A stretch of 64,000 nt of DNA from Emticicia sp. BO119 (GCF_013912375.1 NZ_JACETV010000001.1:1116001-1180000); one strand, 5' to 3'; numbered from the stretch's first letter, positions 1 to 9,004 are shown. Notes: generated by a model not told the origin, from the sequence alone. Numbers and translations are program-made.

Positions 1-244
1 AAGAAAGCGGTAAGAGATACTGTTCACTATCGCCTTCTTCGTATCGAGCCTCAAAAACCATGAAGATAAATTCTTCAAAGTGTACAACGTGTCTTACTTT
101 TAACTGTTTGATTTTCCGGGCTTTCCCTGCAAACCAGCGGCATTGTTGAATATAGGGGGGGAGAATATTATCTTCTAAAACAGTATGTACATACTTATCT
201 TTCTCAAATCCTTTCCACTCTATGGTTAAAACGAATTCAGTCAT
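1..244 (-). CDS. Maltokinase-like protein, N-terminal part (cut by window edge)
   Basis: An open frame starts at the ATG complementary to 242-244 and runs off the left edge, giving about 81 residues. It contains RWFAGKARKIK and a following mixed beta segment ending in YLLPLS, which match the N-terminal cap of maltokinases (Mak; also found as the C-terminal half of TreS-Mak fusions). These enzymes phosphorylate maltose to maltose 1-phosphate with ATP for the GlgE glucan route. Because an ATG lies just before the cap region, this looks like a free-standing kinase rather than a TreS fusion. The kinase core lies outside the window, so the substrate is inferred from family resemblance only. Confidence 0.6.
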   Translation of the reverse strand, partial: MTEFVLTIEWKGFEKDKYVHTVLEDNILPPYIQQCRWFAGKARKIKQLKVRHVVHFEEFIFMVFEARYEEGDSEQYLLPLS

Positions 245-446
245 TGTAGCAAGATGGTTAAAGTAATATTTGCGAAGATAGTAGTTAACCTTACATTTTT
301 TTAATTATTTATGATATTTCATGTTTTATTAATGATCAGTTAATGTGCAAGATGTGAGTCTGTTTAATCTGATGAAAAGTGTGTCTCAACAACAAAATCT
401 CAAATTAAATAGTATCCATAAGCTTATTCTTAAATGAGAGATAGTA

Positions 447-1223
447 TTATAATTTCCCCTCAAAAACCCTGACAGCAGGCCCAGTCAGGTATATATTCTG
501 AAAATCATTGTCGAAAGATACCTGTAAATTACCACCATTGGTAATGATTTTGACAGGGCTTTGCATACCGTATTTCAGATAGGCAGATATGGCACAGGCG
601 GTCACACCTGTTCCGCAAGAATAGGTTTCATCTTCCACACCTCTTTCGTAGGTTCGTACATAGATGGTTTCATTATCAAGTACCTCTACAAAGTTTACAT
701 TCGTGCCACCTCGTTTTACCCAATCAACAGCATATCTTACTTTTCGGCCTTCGTTAAAAACATCAAAGTTCTGAATGTCTGAGATGTATCTTACATAATG
801 TGGTGAACCTGTATTCATAAAGTCATAGTACTCATTATGTTCAAGGCTATGTACTTTTCCCATTTTTAATGAAATAACTGCCGAATCGGCCGATGCCTGG
901 TGTTCACCATCAATGGCAATAAAATTTGTACTTCCATTAAATATGCCTAAGTCTTCGGCAAAACGCACTGTACACCTTCCGCCATTGCCGCACATACTAC
1001 CCTCACGTCCATCAGCATTGAAATAAACCATTCTGAAATCGTAGTCAGGGTCATTTTGTAGTAGAATTAGTCCGTCTGCTCCGATGCCGAATCGGCGATG
1101 GCAAAGATGTTCAATATAAGCCTGATTGACAGGAAATTGCCCGTCACGATTATCAATCATCACGAAATCATTTCCTGTGCCCTGGTATTTATAGAAATTT
1201 CCGGAATAGTTTTGTTCGGTCAT
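447..1223 (-). CDS. dapF: Diaminopimelate epimerase
   Basis: 258 residues, normal length for DapF, which interconverts LL- and meso-diaminopimelate in lysine and peptidoglycan precursor synthesis in the cytoplasm. Both catalytic cysteines are visible: Cys78 in MCGNGGRC and Cys203 in SCGTGVTAC. The N-terminal YQGTGNDFVMID stretch is also typical. It stands alone, with about 200 bases between its stop and the maltokinase-like gene on the same strand, and a long spacer upstream. No clear promoter was recognised upstream. Confidence 0.95.
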   Translation of the reverse strand: MTEQNYSGNFYKYQGTGNDFVMIDNRDGQFPVNQAYIEHLCHRRFGIGADGLILLQNDPDYDFRMVYFNADGREGSMCGNGGRCTVRFAEDLGIFNGSTNFIAIDGEHQASADSAVISLKMGKVHSLEHNEYYDFMNTGSPHYVRYISDIQNFDVFNEGRKVRYAVDWVKRGGTNVNFVEVLDNETIYVRTYERGVEDETYSCGTGVTACAISAYLKYGMQSPVKIITNGGNLQVSFDNDFQNIYLTGPAVRVFEGKL

Positions 1224-1306
1224 TTTTTTTAATTAGTAACAGGCCGTTGAAATTAAACATTCATCGGTTAGATTGATGATAATGTTTTAACTCTGTCAGC
1301 CGATAA

Positions 1307-1487
1307 GGTTTTGTTGATTATAAAACGTTTTGCCCACGGTGAAGTTTCAATCAGAAAACGTCTCTGAGTAACATAAATCCCGGTTTTTTATACATAATTT
1401 TTTAAAAATGTATATAAAACATCATTTTAAATGCACAATAAGATTGCGAACACACATCAAAGGTTTTGTTGACGACTAAACGTTTTT
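1307..1487. repeat. Pair of diverged direct repeats in the dapF-hmgA spacer
   Basis: Two copies about 155 bases apart share GGTTTTGTTGA, then a short variable part, then TAAAACGTTTT or TAAACGTTTT (1307-1331 and 1462-1487). A TTGACGAC word inside the second copy recurs at 1491-1498. They could be regulator binding sites or remnants of a duplication; the sequence alone does not decide. Confidence 0.4.
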
Positions 1488-1790
1488 TATTTGACGACAT
1501 AGCTTTACTTAAAAAACCGAATGAGGTATTTGCATTTAACAGAATGCCTGAACTATTTCTTTTTTTAGGTCTGTGCCTTACAATAATAACATATTCCCCG
1601 CAAACTTAATTCTTTTCTCATAAACTATCTGTATCAGATTTTATCATTTCCTTACTTTAAGTTTTATGCGTTTCAAATTTAGAATACTTTATCAGGATTC
1701 TAAATATCTGGGTGTATGATTAAATGAAATTTTGAAGTGGATTGCCTGATAAATCCTATTTAATAAAAAAATAATAATAAATTATTTGTC

Positions 1791-1834
1791 ATAACAATTA
1801 TTTTTATTTTAATTTGTGTAGCAATAATTGTTAT
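1791..1834. promoter_or_regulatory. Inverted repeat upstream of hmgA, candidate operator
   Basis: ATAACAATTATT (1791-1802) and AATAATTGTTAT (1823-1834) form perfect 12-base arms separated by 20 bases, ending 9 bases before the hmgA ATG. The word TTGTCATAA just overlapping the left arm (1786-1794) recurs in inverted orientation in the marR upstream region (5012-5020). This makes it a candidate site for the MarR regulator encoded in the cluster. It could instead act as an mRNA hairpin in the hmgA leader. Confidence 0.4.
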
Positions 1835-1843
1835 AGCAAATAT

Positions 1844-3004
1844 ATGCCTATTTATCATAAATCCGGGAATATACCAGCCAAGCGCCATACACAATTTGAA
1901 AAACCAGATGGAAGCGGATTCTACTATGAGCAACTATTCGGGACTGTTGGTTTTGATGGCATGGCTTCGTTGATGTATCATATACATCGGCCAACAGAGG
2001 TTATACAGGTAGGAGACAGCATAGATTTAAGTCCTAAAATTGTTGATACGAATCAGTTAATGATGCGCAAGTTTATTGGGTTTAATGTGCTTCCTAAAGA
2101 GGATTTTCTGGAGAGCAGGGTGCCAATATTGGTCAATAAAGACTGTATAATCGGATTAGCTGCTCCACAAAAATCTCTCCGCGATTATTTCTATAAAAAT
2201 GCTGATGCCGATGAACTTCTATTTATTCATAAAGGCTCTGGTACACTTCGCACACAATTAGGAAATGTTTCTTTTGAATATGGCGATTACCTGATTATTC
2301 CAAGAGGAATGATTTATCAGATAGATTTTGATACAATAGATAATCGTATTTTCTATGTTGAGTCACATTCACCAATTTATACGCCCAAGCGTTATCGCAA
2401 TTATTTCGGGCAATTATTGGAGCATTCGCCTTATTGCGAGCGGGATTATAAATTGCCGGAAAATCTTGAAACACATGATGAACAAGGTGAATTTGTCATA
2501 AAAATAAAAAAACAAAATAAGCTCCATAGTTTAGTGTATCGGTATCATCCTTTTGATGTAGTAGGTTTTGATGGCTATAATTATCCGTGGGGGTTTTCAA
2601 TACACAATTTTGAGCCGATTACCGGGCGTATTCATCAACCTCCGCCCGTGCATCAGACTTTTCAGACAGATGCTTTTGTAGTTTGTTCGTTTTGTCCAAG
2701 ACTATTTGATTATCACCCTAAAGCCATACCTGCGCCATATAATCATTCAAATATTGATTCAGACGAGGTGATTTACTACGTAGACGGGGATTTTATGAGC
2801 CGTAATGATATTGCTCAGGGGCATATTACCTTGCATCCAGGGGGGATTCCGCACGGACCGCACCCAGGAGCAATGGAAAGGAGTATCGGCAAAAAAGAAA
2901 CTCAGGAACTGGCAGTAATGGTTGACACTTTCAGACCCCTTCTGCTTACAGAGGATGCGCTGAAATTGGACGACGGTAAATATTTTGGTAGCTGGATAGG
3001 GTAA
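1844..3004 (+). CDS. hmgA: Homogentisate 1,2-dioxygenase
   Basis: 386 residues from the ATG at 1844; an in-frame TTG at 1814 is possible, but the extra ten Cys/Asn-rich residues do not fit the family, which begins near MPIYHKSGNIPAKRHTQF. The enzyme opens the ring of homogentisate with O2 and Fe(II) to maleylacetoacetate. The cupin-type C-terminal half carries His-rich stretches (HQPPPVHQTFQT and HPGGIPHGPHPG) of the kind that holds the iron. It is first in a same-strand cluster with hppD 28 bases downstream, and is preceded by a perfect inverted repeat that may be an operator. Confidence 0.95.
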   Translation: MPIYHKSGNIPAKRHTQFEKPDGSGFYYEQLFGTVGFDGMASLMYHIHRPTEVIQVGDSIDLSPKIVDTNQLMMRKFIGFNVLPKEDFLESRVPILVNKDCIIGLAAPQKSLRDYFYKNADADELLFIHKGSGTLRTQLGNVSFEYGDYLIIPRGMIYQIDFDTIDNRIFYVESHSPIYTPKRYRNYFGQLLEHSPYCERDYKLPENLETHDEQGEFVIKIKKQNKLHSLVYRYHPFDVVGFDGYNYPWGFSIHNFEPITGRIHQPPPVHQTFQTDAFVVCSFCPRLFDYHPKAIPAPYNHSNIDSDEVIYYVDGDFMSRNDIAQGHITLHPGGIPHGPHPGAMERSIGKKETQELAVMVDTFRPLLLTEDALKLDDGKYFGSWIG

Positions 3005-3032
3005 TTATTTCTACTCAAAAACTAATGCAATT

Positions 3033-4163
3033 ATGCTTCATCAACAAAAAAAACGTATGAATGAGATCGGGAATACCGATTTCCTGCCAATTAATGGCAC
3101 TGATTATATAGAACTGTATGTAGGTAACTGCAAGCAGGCGGCTCATTATTATCAGTCGGCTTTTGGCTTTCAACCATTAGCTTACGCCGGACTTGAAACC
3201 GGATTAAAAGACCGTGAGAGCTATGTTGTACAACAGGGCAAAATCAGATTGGTTCTTACGTCTCCTTTGCATGGTGGTACTGAAATAGGCAAGCATATAG
3301 ACAAACATGGAGATGGTATAAAAGTAGTTGCTTTGTGGGTTGATGATGCCAGAGATGCCTACTATGAAACTATCTCACGTGGGGCAAAGCCTTATTTTGA
3401 GCCTGTTGAAGAGGAAGATGACTACGGGTATGTGGTGCGTTCGGGTATTCATACCTATGGTGATACGGTTCATGTTTTTGTGGAAAGAAGCAAATACAAT
3501 GGGGTATTCCTACCTGATTTTAAAGCATGGACACCTGCTTATCATCCTTCGCCGGTAGGTCTCAAATATGTAGATCATATGGTAGGTAATGTTGGCTGGA
3601 ATGAAATGAACGACTGGGTGAATTTTTATGCCAGCGTAATGGGCTTTAGCCAGTTGGTGAGTTTTGATGATAAAGATATTTCGACAGAATATACGGCTTT
3701 GATGAGCAAGGTGATGTCGAATGGTAATGGCAGGATCAAGTTTCCTATAAACGAACCTGCAGAAGGTAAGAAGAAGTCGCAGGTTGAAGAATACCTTGAT
3801 TTTTATGAGGGAGCAGGTGTGCAACACCTGGCTGTAGCAACTGATGACATTATTACGACCGTTACGCATCTGCTTGAGAGAGGGGTAGAATTCTTGCGCG
3901 TACCAGATAGTTATTATGAAGAATTAAAAGGGCGTATAGGAGATATTGATGAAGAGATAGTGCAATTAAAGGCTTTGGGTATTTTAGTAGACCGAGACGA
4001 TGAAGGTTATCTGTTACAGATTTTTAGCAAGCCTGTTGAGCCGCGCCCTACTATGTTTTTTGAGATTATTCAGAGAAAGGGTGCCCGGTCATTTGGGAAA
4101 GGAAATTTTAAGGCACTTTTTGAGGCCATTGAAAGAGAGCAGGAGTTAAGAGGTACTTTGTGA
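3033..4163 (+). CDS. hppD: 4-hydroxyphenylpyruvate dioxygenase
   Basis: 376 residues, usual family length. It converts 4-hydroxyphenylpyruvate to homogentisate using O2 and Fe(II), the step before HmgA. Two vicinal-oxygen-chelate domains are visible; the C-terminal one supplies the likely iron ligands His182 (VDHMVGNV), His265 (GVQHLAVAT) and Glu344 (MFFEIIQR). The start at 3033 is chosen, though the ATG eight codons later (MNEIGNTDF) is also possible. It is tightly packed between hmgA and phhA (16-base gap), so cotranscription is likely. Confidence 0.95.
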   Translation: MLHQQKKRMNEIGNTDFLPINGTDYIELYVGNCKQAAHYYQSAFGFQPLAYAGLETGLKDRESYVVQQGKIRLVLTSPLHGGTEIGKHIDKHGDGIKVVALWVDDARDAYYETISRGAKPYFEPVEEEDDYGYVVRSGIHTYGDTVHVFVERSKYNGVFLPDFKAWTPAYHPSPVGLKYVDHMVGNVGWNEMNDWVNFYASVMGFSQLVSFDDKDISTEYTALMSKVMSNGNGRIKFPINEPAEGKKKSQVEEYLDFYEGAGVQHLAVATDDIITTVTHLLERGVEFLRVPDSYYEELKGRIGDIDEEIVQLKALGILVDRDDEGYLLQIFSKPVEPRPTMFFEIIQRKGARSFGKGNFKALFEAIEREQELRGTL

Positions 4164-4179
4164 TAAACCAGATAAAATT

Positions 4180-4911
4180 ATGAACCAAACCTATTCATCT
4201 TATACGACAGATGACCACAAAGTGTGGAGACTGTTGTTTGAAAGACAATTAGAAAAATTGCCATCTCTGGCAAGTAAAGATTATTTAGCTGGTATTGAAA
4301 AAGCTGGTTTTGTGGCAAGTCATATTCCGGATTTTGAAAAGGAACTAAACCCAAGATTGGTAGCCCTGACGGGTTGGTCAGTAGTTGGCGTGCCCGGATT
4401 GGTGCCGATCAGGGAATTTTTTGAATTGATGGCTGCGAGGCAATTTCCGGCCTCGACCTGGTTAAGAAGCAGAGACCAACTGGAATATCTGGAAGAACCG
4501 GATATGTTTCATGATACTTTCGGACACGTTCCTTTATTGACCAATCAGGCTTTCTGTGATTTTTTAGCGGAATTCAGCAAGATTTCATTAAAGTATATTG
4601 AAGATGAGACGGCCATCAAAATGATGCAGAGACTGTATTGGTACACGGTGGAATTTGGATTAGTGCGAGAAAACAATGAATTAAGGATTTATGGTGGAGG
4701 TATTTTATCATCAAGTGGTGAAAGTGAGTACAGTCTGCATAGCAATATACCTGAAAGAGTACCTTTTACTATTGAAGAGATTATTGCTACAGAAATAAAA
4801 ATTGATGAGTATCAGAAAAAGTATTTCATCATTGATTCTTATGAACAGTTATTTCATTCATTGTCTGAATTTGAAAAAGTTTTGGAGCAACAATTATTAG
4901 TATGTCAATAA
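4180..4911 (+). CDS. phhA: Phenylalanine 4-hydroxylase
   Basis: 243 residues, the size of bacterial monomeric pterin-dependent hydroxylases without the regulatory domain found in animals. It makes tyrosine from phenylalanine with tetrahydropterin, Fe(II) and O2. The iron site is complete: His111 and His116 in FHDTFGH and Glu158 in WYTVEFGL. It follows hppD by 16 bases and is probably cotranscribed, feeding phenylalanine into the homogentisate route. The 156-base spacer after it holds inverted repeats and leads to marR. Confidence 0.95.
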   Translation: MNQTYSSYTTDDHKVWRLLFERQLEKLPSLASKDYLAGIEKAGFVASHIPDFEKELNPRLVALTGWSVVGVPGLVPIREFFELMAARQFPASTWLRSRDQLEYLEEPDMFHDTFGHVPLLTNQAFCDFLAEFSKISLKYIEDETAIKMMQRLYWYTVEFGLVRENNELRIYGGGILSSSGESEYSLHSNIPERVPFTIEEIIATEIKIDEYQKKYFIIDSYEQLFHSLSEFEKVLEQQLLVCQ

Positions 4912-4925
4912 TTGGAGGTTTTTTC

Positions 4926-5051
4926 TACTTTTGTAAAATATTTTGTCACTTAAAAGCATCGCAATAGAATATTCTTTTAAGTATTGAAATATAAATAACA
5001 TAATTTATATTTTATGACAATAGCGGATTGACATTCCGTTTTACAAAAGTA
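4926..5051. promoter_or_regulatory. Nested inverted repeats before marR
   Basis: The phhA-marR spacer holds a 13-base perfect inverted repeat, TACTTTTGTAAAA at 4926-4938 and TTTTACAAAAGTA at 5039-5051. Nested inside are 9-base arms ACTTAAAAG (4948-4956) and CTTTTAAGT (4974-4982). The outer arms each contain TACTTTTG, a TAnnTTTG-type -7 element, in opposite orientations. TTATGACAA at 5012-5020 is the reverse complement of a word upstream of hmgA. Likely a promoter/operator region for marR-fahA, with autoregulation as an inference. Confidence 0.4.
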
Positions 5052-5067
5052 TTGACAAACTAAAAAA

Positions 5068-5499
5068 ATGACACATTCTGACCAACGCTCTTATTTTTTT
5101 AAAATAGATACCACGATCAAGCGTATTCGTAGTTTTATGCAGAAGGGGCTGACTGATAATGGTATAGATCTGACAGTTGACCAGTGGGTAGTTCTTGACC
5201 ATATTAAACCCAAACCGGGTGTCAGCCAGAACGATCTGGCAGTTGACACTGCCAAAGATGCTCCGACCGTAACCCGTATTTTAGATTTATTAGTGGAAAA
5301 GAAATTAGTGAGACGACAAATGGCAGATGATGACCGAAGAAAATTCAATATTTTTCTGACCGAAGAAGGTGAAGAGTTACATACTAAAGCCCTGGAGGTA
5401 ATCGGGGAAATCAGGATGAAATCATGGGATGGGTTAACTGATGAAGATTATGATGAATTAGTTAGAATTATGAACACGATTCATAAAAACGTGAGTTAA
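5068..5499 (+). CDS. MarR-family transcriptional regulator
   Basis: 143 residues with the winged-helix MarR fold: a helical N-terminus, a DNA-binding part around residues 35-95 (QWVVLDHIKPKPGVSQNDLA, then KKLVRR and the wing with DDRRKFNIFLTEEG), and a C-terminal dimer helix. It lies inside the aromatic amino acid catabolic cluster between phhA and fahA. Its upstream spacer holds inverted repeats and a word shared with the hmgA upstream region, so it probably controls the cluster, perhaps in response to a pathway intermediate. The ligand and the sign of control cannot be read from the sequence. Confidence 0.85.
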   Translation: MTHSDQRSYFFKIDTTIKRIRSFMQKGLTDNGIDLTVDQWVVLDHIKPKPGVSQNDLAVDTAKDAPTVTRILDLLVEKKLVRRQMADDDRRKFNIFLTEEGEELHTKALEVIGEIRMKSWDGLTDEDYDELVRIMNTIHKNVS

Positions 5500-5534
5500 T
5501 GCGTTTCTGAAACTTTGTTTAATTTGTTTAAATT

Positions 5535-6764
5535 GTGATGAATTCCTGGCTAAATATTCCTTCAGACTCAGATTTTTCTATTTACAATCTTCCATTTGGT
5601 ATATTTAGTATTGGCCGGAAGTCTCCTCGTATGGGTGTGCGCATCGGAGATTTTGTGATAGATATGGAGCAGTTACGGAAATTTGGTTTAATAGAAGTTC
5701 CCCGTAATGTATGTAATCAGGCTTATCTGAACAATTTTATTAATTTAGGAAAGAAGAAAACAAATGCCGTTCGCTTACAATTACAGGAATGGCTTATAAA
5801 GGAGAAATCCCCCTTAAAAAGGTATTTTAAAGAGGCATTTTATCCAATCGAATCGGTAAAAATGCACTTGCCTGTTAAAGTAGGTGATTATACAGATTTC
5901 TACTCGAGCCTGGAGCATGCCACTAATGTAGGTAAGATGTTCCGGCCTGATAACCCGCTGGTTGCTAACTGGAAATATATACCGATTGCCTATCATGGAC
6001 GTGCAAGTTCTATCGTGGTATCTGGGACACCAGTAGTTCGACCAAAAGGGCAGATTAAGCCAGCAGATAGTCTGAATCCTGTTTTTTCGCCGACTAAAGA
6101 AATGGATTTTGAGGTGGAAATCGGTGCGATTATAGGTAAAAATTCCTTATTAGGTGAGAATATAAGCACTGAAGATGCTGAAAACTATATTTTCGGACTG
6201 GTTCTTTTTAATGATTGGTCTGCAAGGGATATTCAAAGGTGGGAGTATCAACCATTAGGGCCATTTTTGGGTAAAAATTTTGCCTCGTCTATCTCTCCGT
6301 GGGTTGTTACTTTAGAGGCCTTAGCCCACTTCAGAACTGCAACACCAGTACAAGACCCCTTACCTTTACCCTATCTTGCTTTTGAAGGGAAAAGAAATTT
6401 TGATATTAAGCTGGCGGTCAATCTTATAACAAAAGACAAAAAAGCATATACAATCTCAAATACTAATTTCAGATATATGTACTGGAATCTGGCACAACAG
6501 ATAGCGCATCACACCATAAATGGGTGTAATCTGAAAATTGGTGACATAATAGCGTCAGGCACTATCAGTGGTCCAATTCCAGATAGTTCAGGGTGTTTAT
6601 TAGAATTGAGTATAGGTGGGAAACAACCCATAGTATTGGAAAATAACCTGGAAAGAGCCTTTTTAGAAGATGGCGATACTTTGACAATAGGCGGGTTTTC
6701 TGAAAAAGATGGTATCAGAGTAGGATTTGGTGAAGTGAGTGGTGAAATAGTTGCGAGTCGTTGA
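5535..6764 (+). CDS. fahA: Fumarylacetoacetase
   Basis: 409 residues, length and order of a full fumarylacetoacetate hydrolase (N-terminal SH3-like part, then the FAH catalytic barrel). It cleaves fumarylacetoacetate to fumarate and acetoacetate, the last step of tyrosine breakdown. Family signatures are DFYSSLEHATNVG, DFEVEIGAIIG and NDWSARDIQRWEYQPLG, which hold the divalent metal site. It starts 35 bases after marR. No maleylacetoacetate isomerase gene is present in the cluster, so either that gene is elsewhere or isomerisation is not enzyme-dependent here. Confidence 0.95.
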   Translation: MMNSWLNIPSDSDFSIYNLPFGIFSIGRKSPRMGVRIGDFVIDMEQLRKFGLIEVPRNVCNQAYLNNFINLGKKKTNAVRLQLQEWLIKEKSPLKRYFKEAFYPIESVKMHLPVKVGDYTDFYSSLEHATNVGKMFRPDNPLVANWKYIPIAYHGRASSIVVSGTPVVRPKGQIKPADSLNPVFSPTKEMDFEVEIGAIIGKNSLLGENISTEDAENYIFGLVLFNDWSARDIQRWEYQPLGPFLGKNFASSISPWVVTLEALAHFRTATPVQDPLPLPYLAFEGKRNFDIKLAVNLITKDKKAYTISNTNFRYMYWNLAQQIAHHTINGCNLKIGDIIASGTISGPIPDSSGCLLELSIGGKQPIVLENNLERAFLEDGDTLTIGGFSEKDGIRVGFGEVSGEIVASR

Positions 6765-6822
6765 ATTTTTTGTAATTTACGACCTGATAGCTCTCATCAA
6801 TATTGCTAAACCTCACTACCAA

Positions 6823-7989
6823 ATGACCAACACTATTATCATTATCATTTGTTCGCTGATTCTGATAGCTTACCTATTTGATATTTCTGCCAAAAACACT
6901 AAAATACCCGGAGTGGTCTTATTACTTTCGGTTGGTATTCTTGCCAAAATTATCACGAATTATTCAAATTTTCATGTTCCGAATTTAGAACCATTTCTAC
7001 CGGTAATCGGCACGGTGGGGTTGATTCTGATTGTTTTGGAGGGAGCTCTTGAGTTAGAAATTAATGCACAAAAAAGAAAATTATTTACATCGACCGTAAA
7101 AAGTGCATTTACCGGTTTGGTTCTCTTCAGTACAGTCTTAGCAATCGGGTTATTTTATCTTACAGATAAACCTTTTCTGACATGTCTGATTAATGCAATT
7201 CCTCTGGGTATTATCAGTAGTGCTATTGCGATTCCAAGTGTGAAAAATCTGGATTCTCATAACCGTGAGTTTGTAGTTTATGAAAGTTCGATATCGGATA
7301 TACTGGGGATTATTTTTTTTAACTTTCTTGTACTACATGATTTTTTCGGGATAGGCACTTTTGCTTCATTCTTATTTGATATTATCATAATCATGGCTTT
7401 ATCAATTATCGCGAGCATAGCTCTGGGTAGTATGATCAGTAAATTGAACCATCATATTAAATATATTCCGATTGTTACGATTCTGATATTGCTTTACATA
7501 TTTACAAAAATATATCATTTGCCCTCATTGGTTCTGGTATTGATTTTTGGCTTGTTTCTGAACAATGTACATCTTATAAAATTTGATTTTGTTAAAAAAT
7601 GGATTAATCCTGAGAGCATAAAAGCTGAGGTTAATTCATTTGAACATCTTATTGCAGAAGTAACATTTGTGATCAGATCTTTCTTTTTTATCATGTTTGG
7701 CTATTACACAGATATTGAGGCACTTCTCAGCTTATCAGATTTTGTTAATGCTTTGTTGATACTGGTATTCATTTTTGCCGGAAGATATCTGATTTTTACT
7801 CTGTTAAAAATCAGGATTGCGCCTCTGCTTTATATTGCACCACGAGGATTGATAACCATTTTGTTGTTTTTGGCAATACCTGAAACACATCAGGTTTTAG
7901 AAGTAAATAAAGGATTGCTTACACAGATTATATTTTTGACAGCATTTGTGATGATGTTTGGCCTGATAAGGAATAAAAAAACTGTTTAA
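6823..7989 (+). CDS. Cation:proton antiporter (Na+/H+ exchanger family)
   Basis: About 388 residues from the ATG at 6823 (MTNTIIIIICSLILIAYLFD). An in-frame TTG at 6751 inside fahA would add 24 non-membrane residues and is less likely. The protein is nearly all hydrophobic helices, about 11-12 segments, with the family arrangement of a sodium/hydrogen exchanger core, including the LEGALELEIN segment and APRGLITILLFL near the end. It should sit in the inner membrane and exchange Na+ or K+ for protons. It lies between fahA and the flavin reductase-like gene; a link with aromatic acid metabolism is only positional. Confidence 0.85.
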   Translation: MTNTIIIIICSLILIAYLFDISAKNTKIPGVVLLLSVGILAKIITNYSNFHVPNLEPFLPVIGTVGLILIVLEGALELEINAQKRKLFTSTVKSAFTGLVLFSTVLAIGLFYLTDKPFLTCLINAIPLGIISSAIAIPSVKNLDSHNREFVVYESSISDILGIIFFNFLVLHDFFGIGTFASFLFDIIIIMALSIIASIALGSMISKLNHHIKYIPIVTILILLYIFTKIYHLPSLVLVLIFGLFLNNVHLIKFDFVKKWINPESIKAEVNSFEHLIAEVTFVIRSFFFIMFGYYTDIEALLSLSDFVNALLILVFIFAGRYLIFTLLKIRIAPLLYIAPRGLITILLFLAIPETHQVLEVNKGLLTQIIFLTAFVMMFGLIRNKKTV

Positions 7990-8000
7990 TTAAAAAGAGT

Positions 8001-8909
8001 ATGCTTACACTTGATCCGAAAGACTTAGAGCCAAGAGCTTTTTATAGTTATCTGACGGGTACGGTTGCGCCCAGACCTATTGCGTTTGTGAGTAGTACAG
8101 ACAAGCATGGGAATATAAACTTAAGCCCGTTCAGTTTTTTTAATATTATGGGTATTAATCCACCAATATTGGTGTTTGCCCCTAATAACCGCGGACGTGA
8201 CGGTTCGAAGAAAGACACTGCTTTAAATATTGCCGAAGTGCCAGAGGTAGTTATTAATATGGTTGATTTTGCAATGGTACAGCAAATGTCTTTGGCGAGT
8301 ATTGAGTATCCACGTGGCATTAATGAATTTATTAAGGCAGGATTTACACCTGAACCATCAATATTGGTAACACCGCCAAGAGTAAAAGAATCTCCGGCCC
8401 AGTTTGAATGCAAGGTGTTGGAGGTGCGCGAAATTGGCACTATGAATCTATACATATGCCAGATAATAATGGCGCATTTTGCAGAGGATATTATTGGTGA
8501 AAATGGAAAAATTGACCAACGCAAAACCAACTGGGTTGCCCGGATGGGGGCAGACTGGTATGCCCATATAAGCGAAGGAGCTATGTTTGAGGTTGAGAAA
8601 CCTAATACAAAGATTGGTATCGGGTACGATGCTATTCCAGAAAGTATCCGGTTATCGAAAATACTGACAGGGAATCATTTAGGACAATTAGGAAATATTG
8701 AAGTGTTACCGGATAAAACCGAGGTAATGGCGTATCGGAAGACCCAAACGATAAAGGATATTATAGAGCAATCTATAAATGGTTGTGCTTATTTAGATAA
8801 TCTATTGCATGACGAGGCGCGAAGGCTTTTAGAAATGAATAAAGTAAAAGAAGCATGGCTGGTTCTATTGCAAAGCCACAATGATTTTTTGGGATACAAT
8901 ACCCGATAA
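8001..8909 (+). CDS. Flavin reductase-like FMN-binding protein
   Basis: 302 residues. The first ~200 form a flavin reductase-like split-barrel domain (TGTVAPRPIAFVSSTD, NLSPFSFFNIMGINPPILVF), which binds FMN and in relatives reduces it with NAD(P)H for a partner oxygenase. The last ~90 residues are an extra tail with no family recognised. It follows the antiporter by 11 bases and ends the plus-strand catabolic run. Its place beside the homogentisate genes suggests a supporting oxidoreductase role, but neither substrate nor partner can be read from the sequence. Confidence 0.8.
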   Translation: MLTLDPKDLEPRAFYSYLTGTVAPRPIAFVSSTDKHGNINLSPFSFFNIMGINPPILVFAPNNRGRDGSKKDTALNIAEVPEVVINMVDFAMVQQMSLASIEYPRGINEFIKAGFTPEPSILVTPPRVKESPAQFECKVLEVREIGTMNLYICQIIMAHFAEDIIGENGKIDQRKTNWVARMGADWYAHISEGAMFEVEKPNTKIGIGYDAIPESIRLSKILTGNHLGQLGNIEVLPDKTEVMAYRKTQTIKDIIEQSINGCAYLDNLLHDEARRLLEMNKVKEAWLVLLQSHNDFLGYNTR

Positions 8910-9004
8910 AGGAAACCCCACCCTCCGAATCAGCAAATTTGACGATTTAAAGAGTGGGGCTAAAACCTGTAAGGCTTAGTTTAATTAGTAGATTAGTTTA
9001 AGCG

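Larger units (their letters stand above)
1224..1843. other. Long intergenic spacer between dapF and hmgA
   Basis: About 620 bases without a credible gene, lying between the divergent dapF and hmgA starts. It is very AT-rich. It holds a diverged direct repeat (1307-1331 and 1462-1487) and, close to hmgA, a perfect inverted repeat (1791-1802 / 1823-1834). It probably carries the promoter and operators of the hmgA operon, but no full TTTG/TAnnTTTG promoter was recognised. Confidence 0.5.

Noticed and set aside
3510-3869. 119-codon minus-strand frame opposite hppD
   Set aside because: Antisense to a conserved coding region with intact active-site residues; no independent support.
8048-8530. 160-codon minus-strand frame opposite the flavin reductase-like gene
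   Set aside because: Antisense shadow; no recognisable domain, and the plus-strand gene is clearly the real one.
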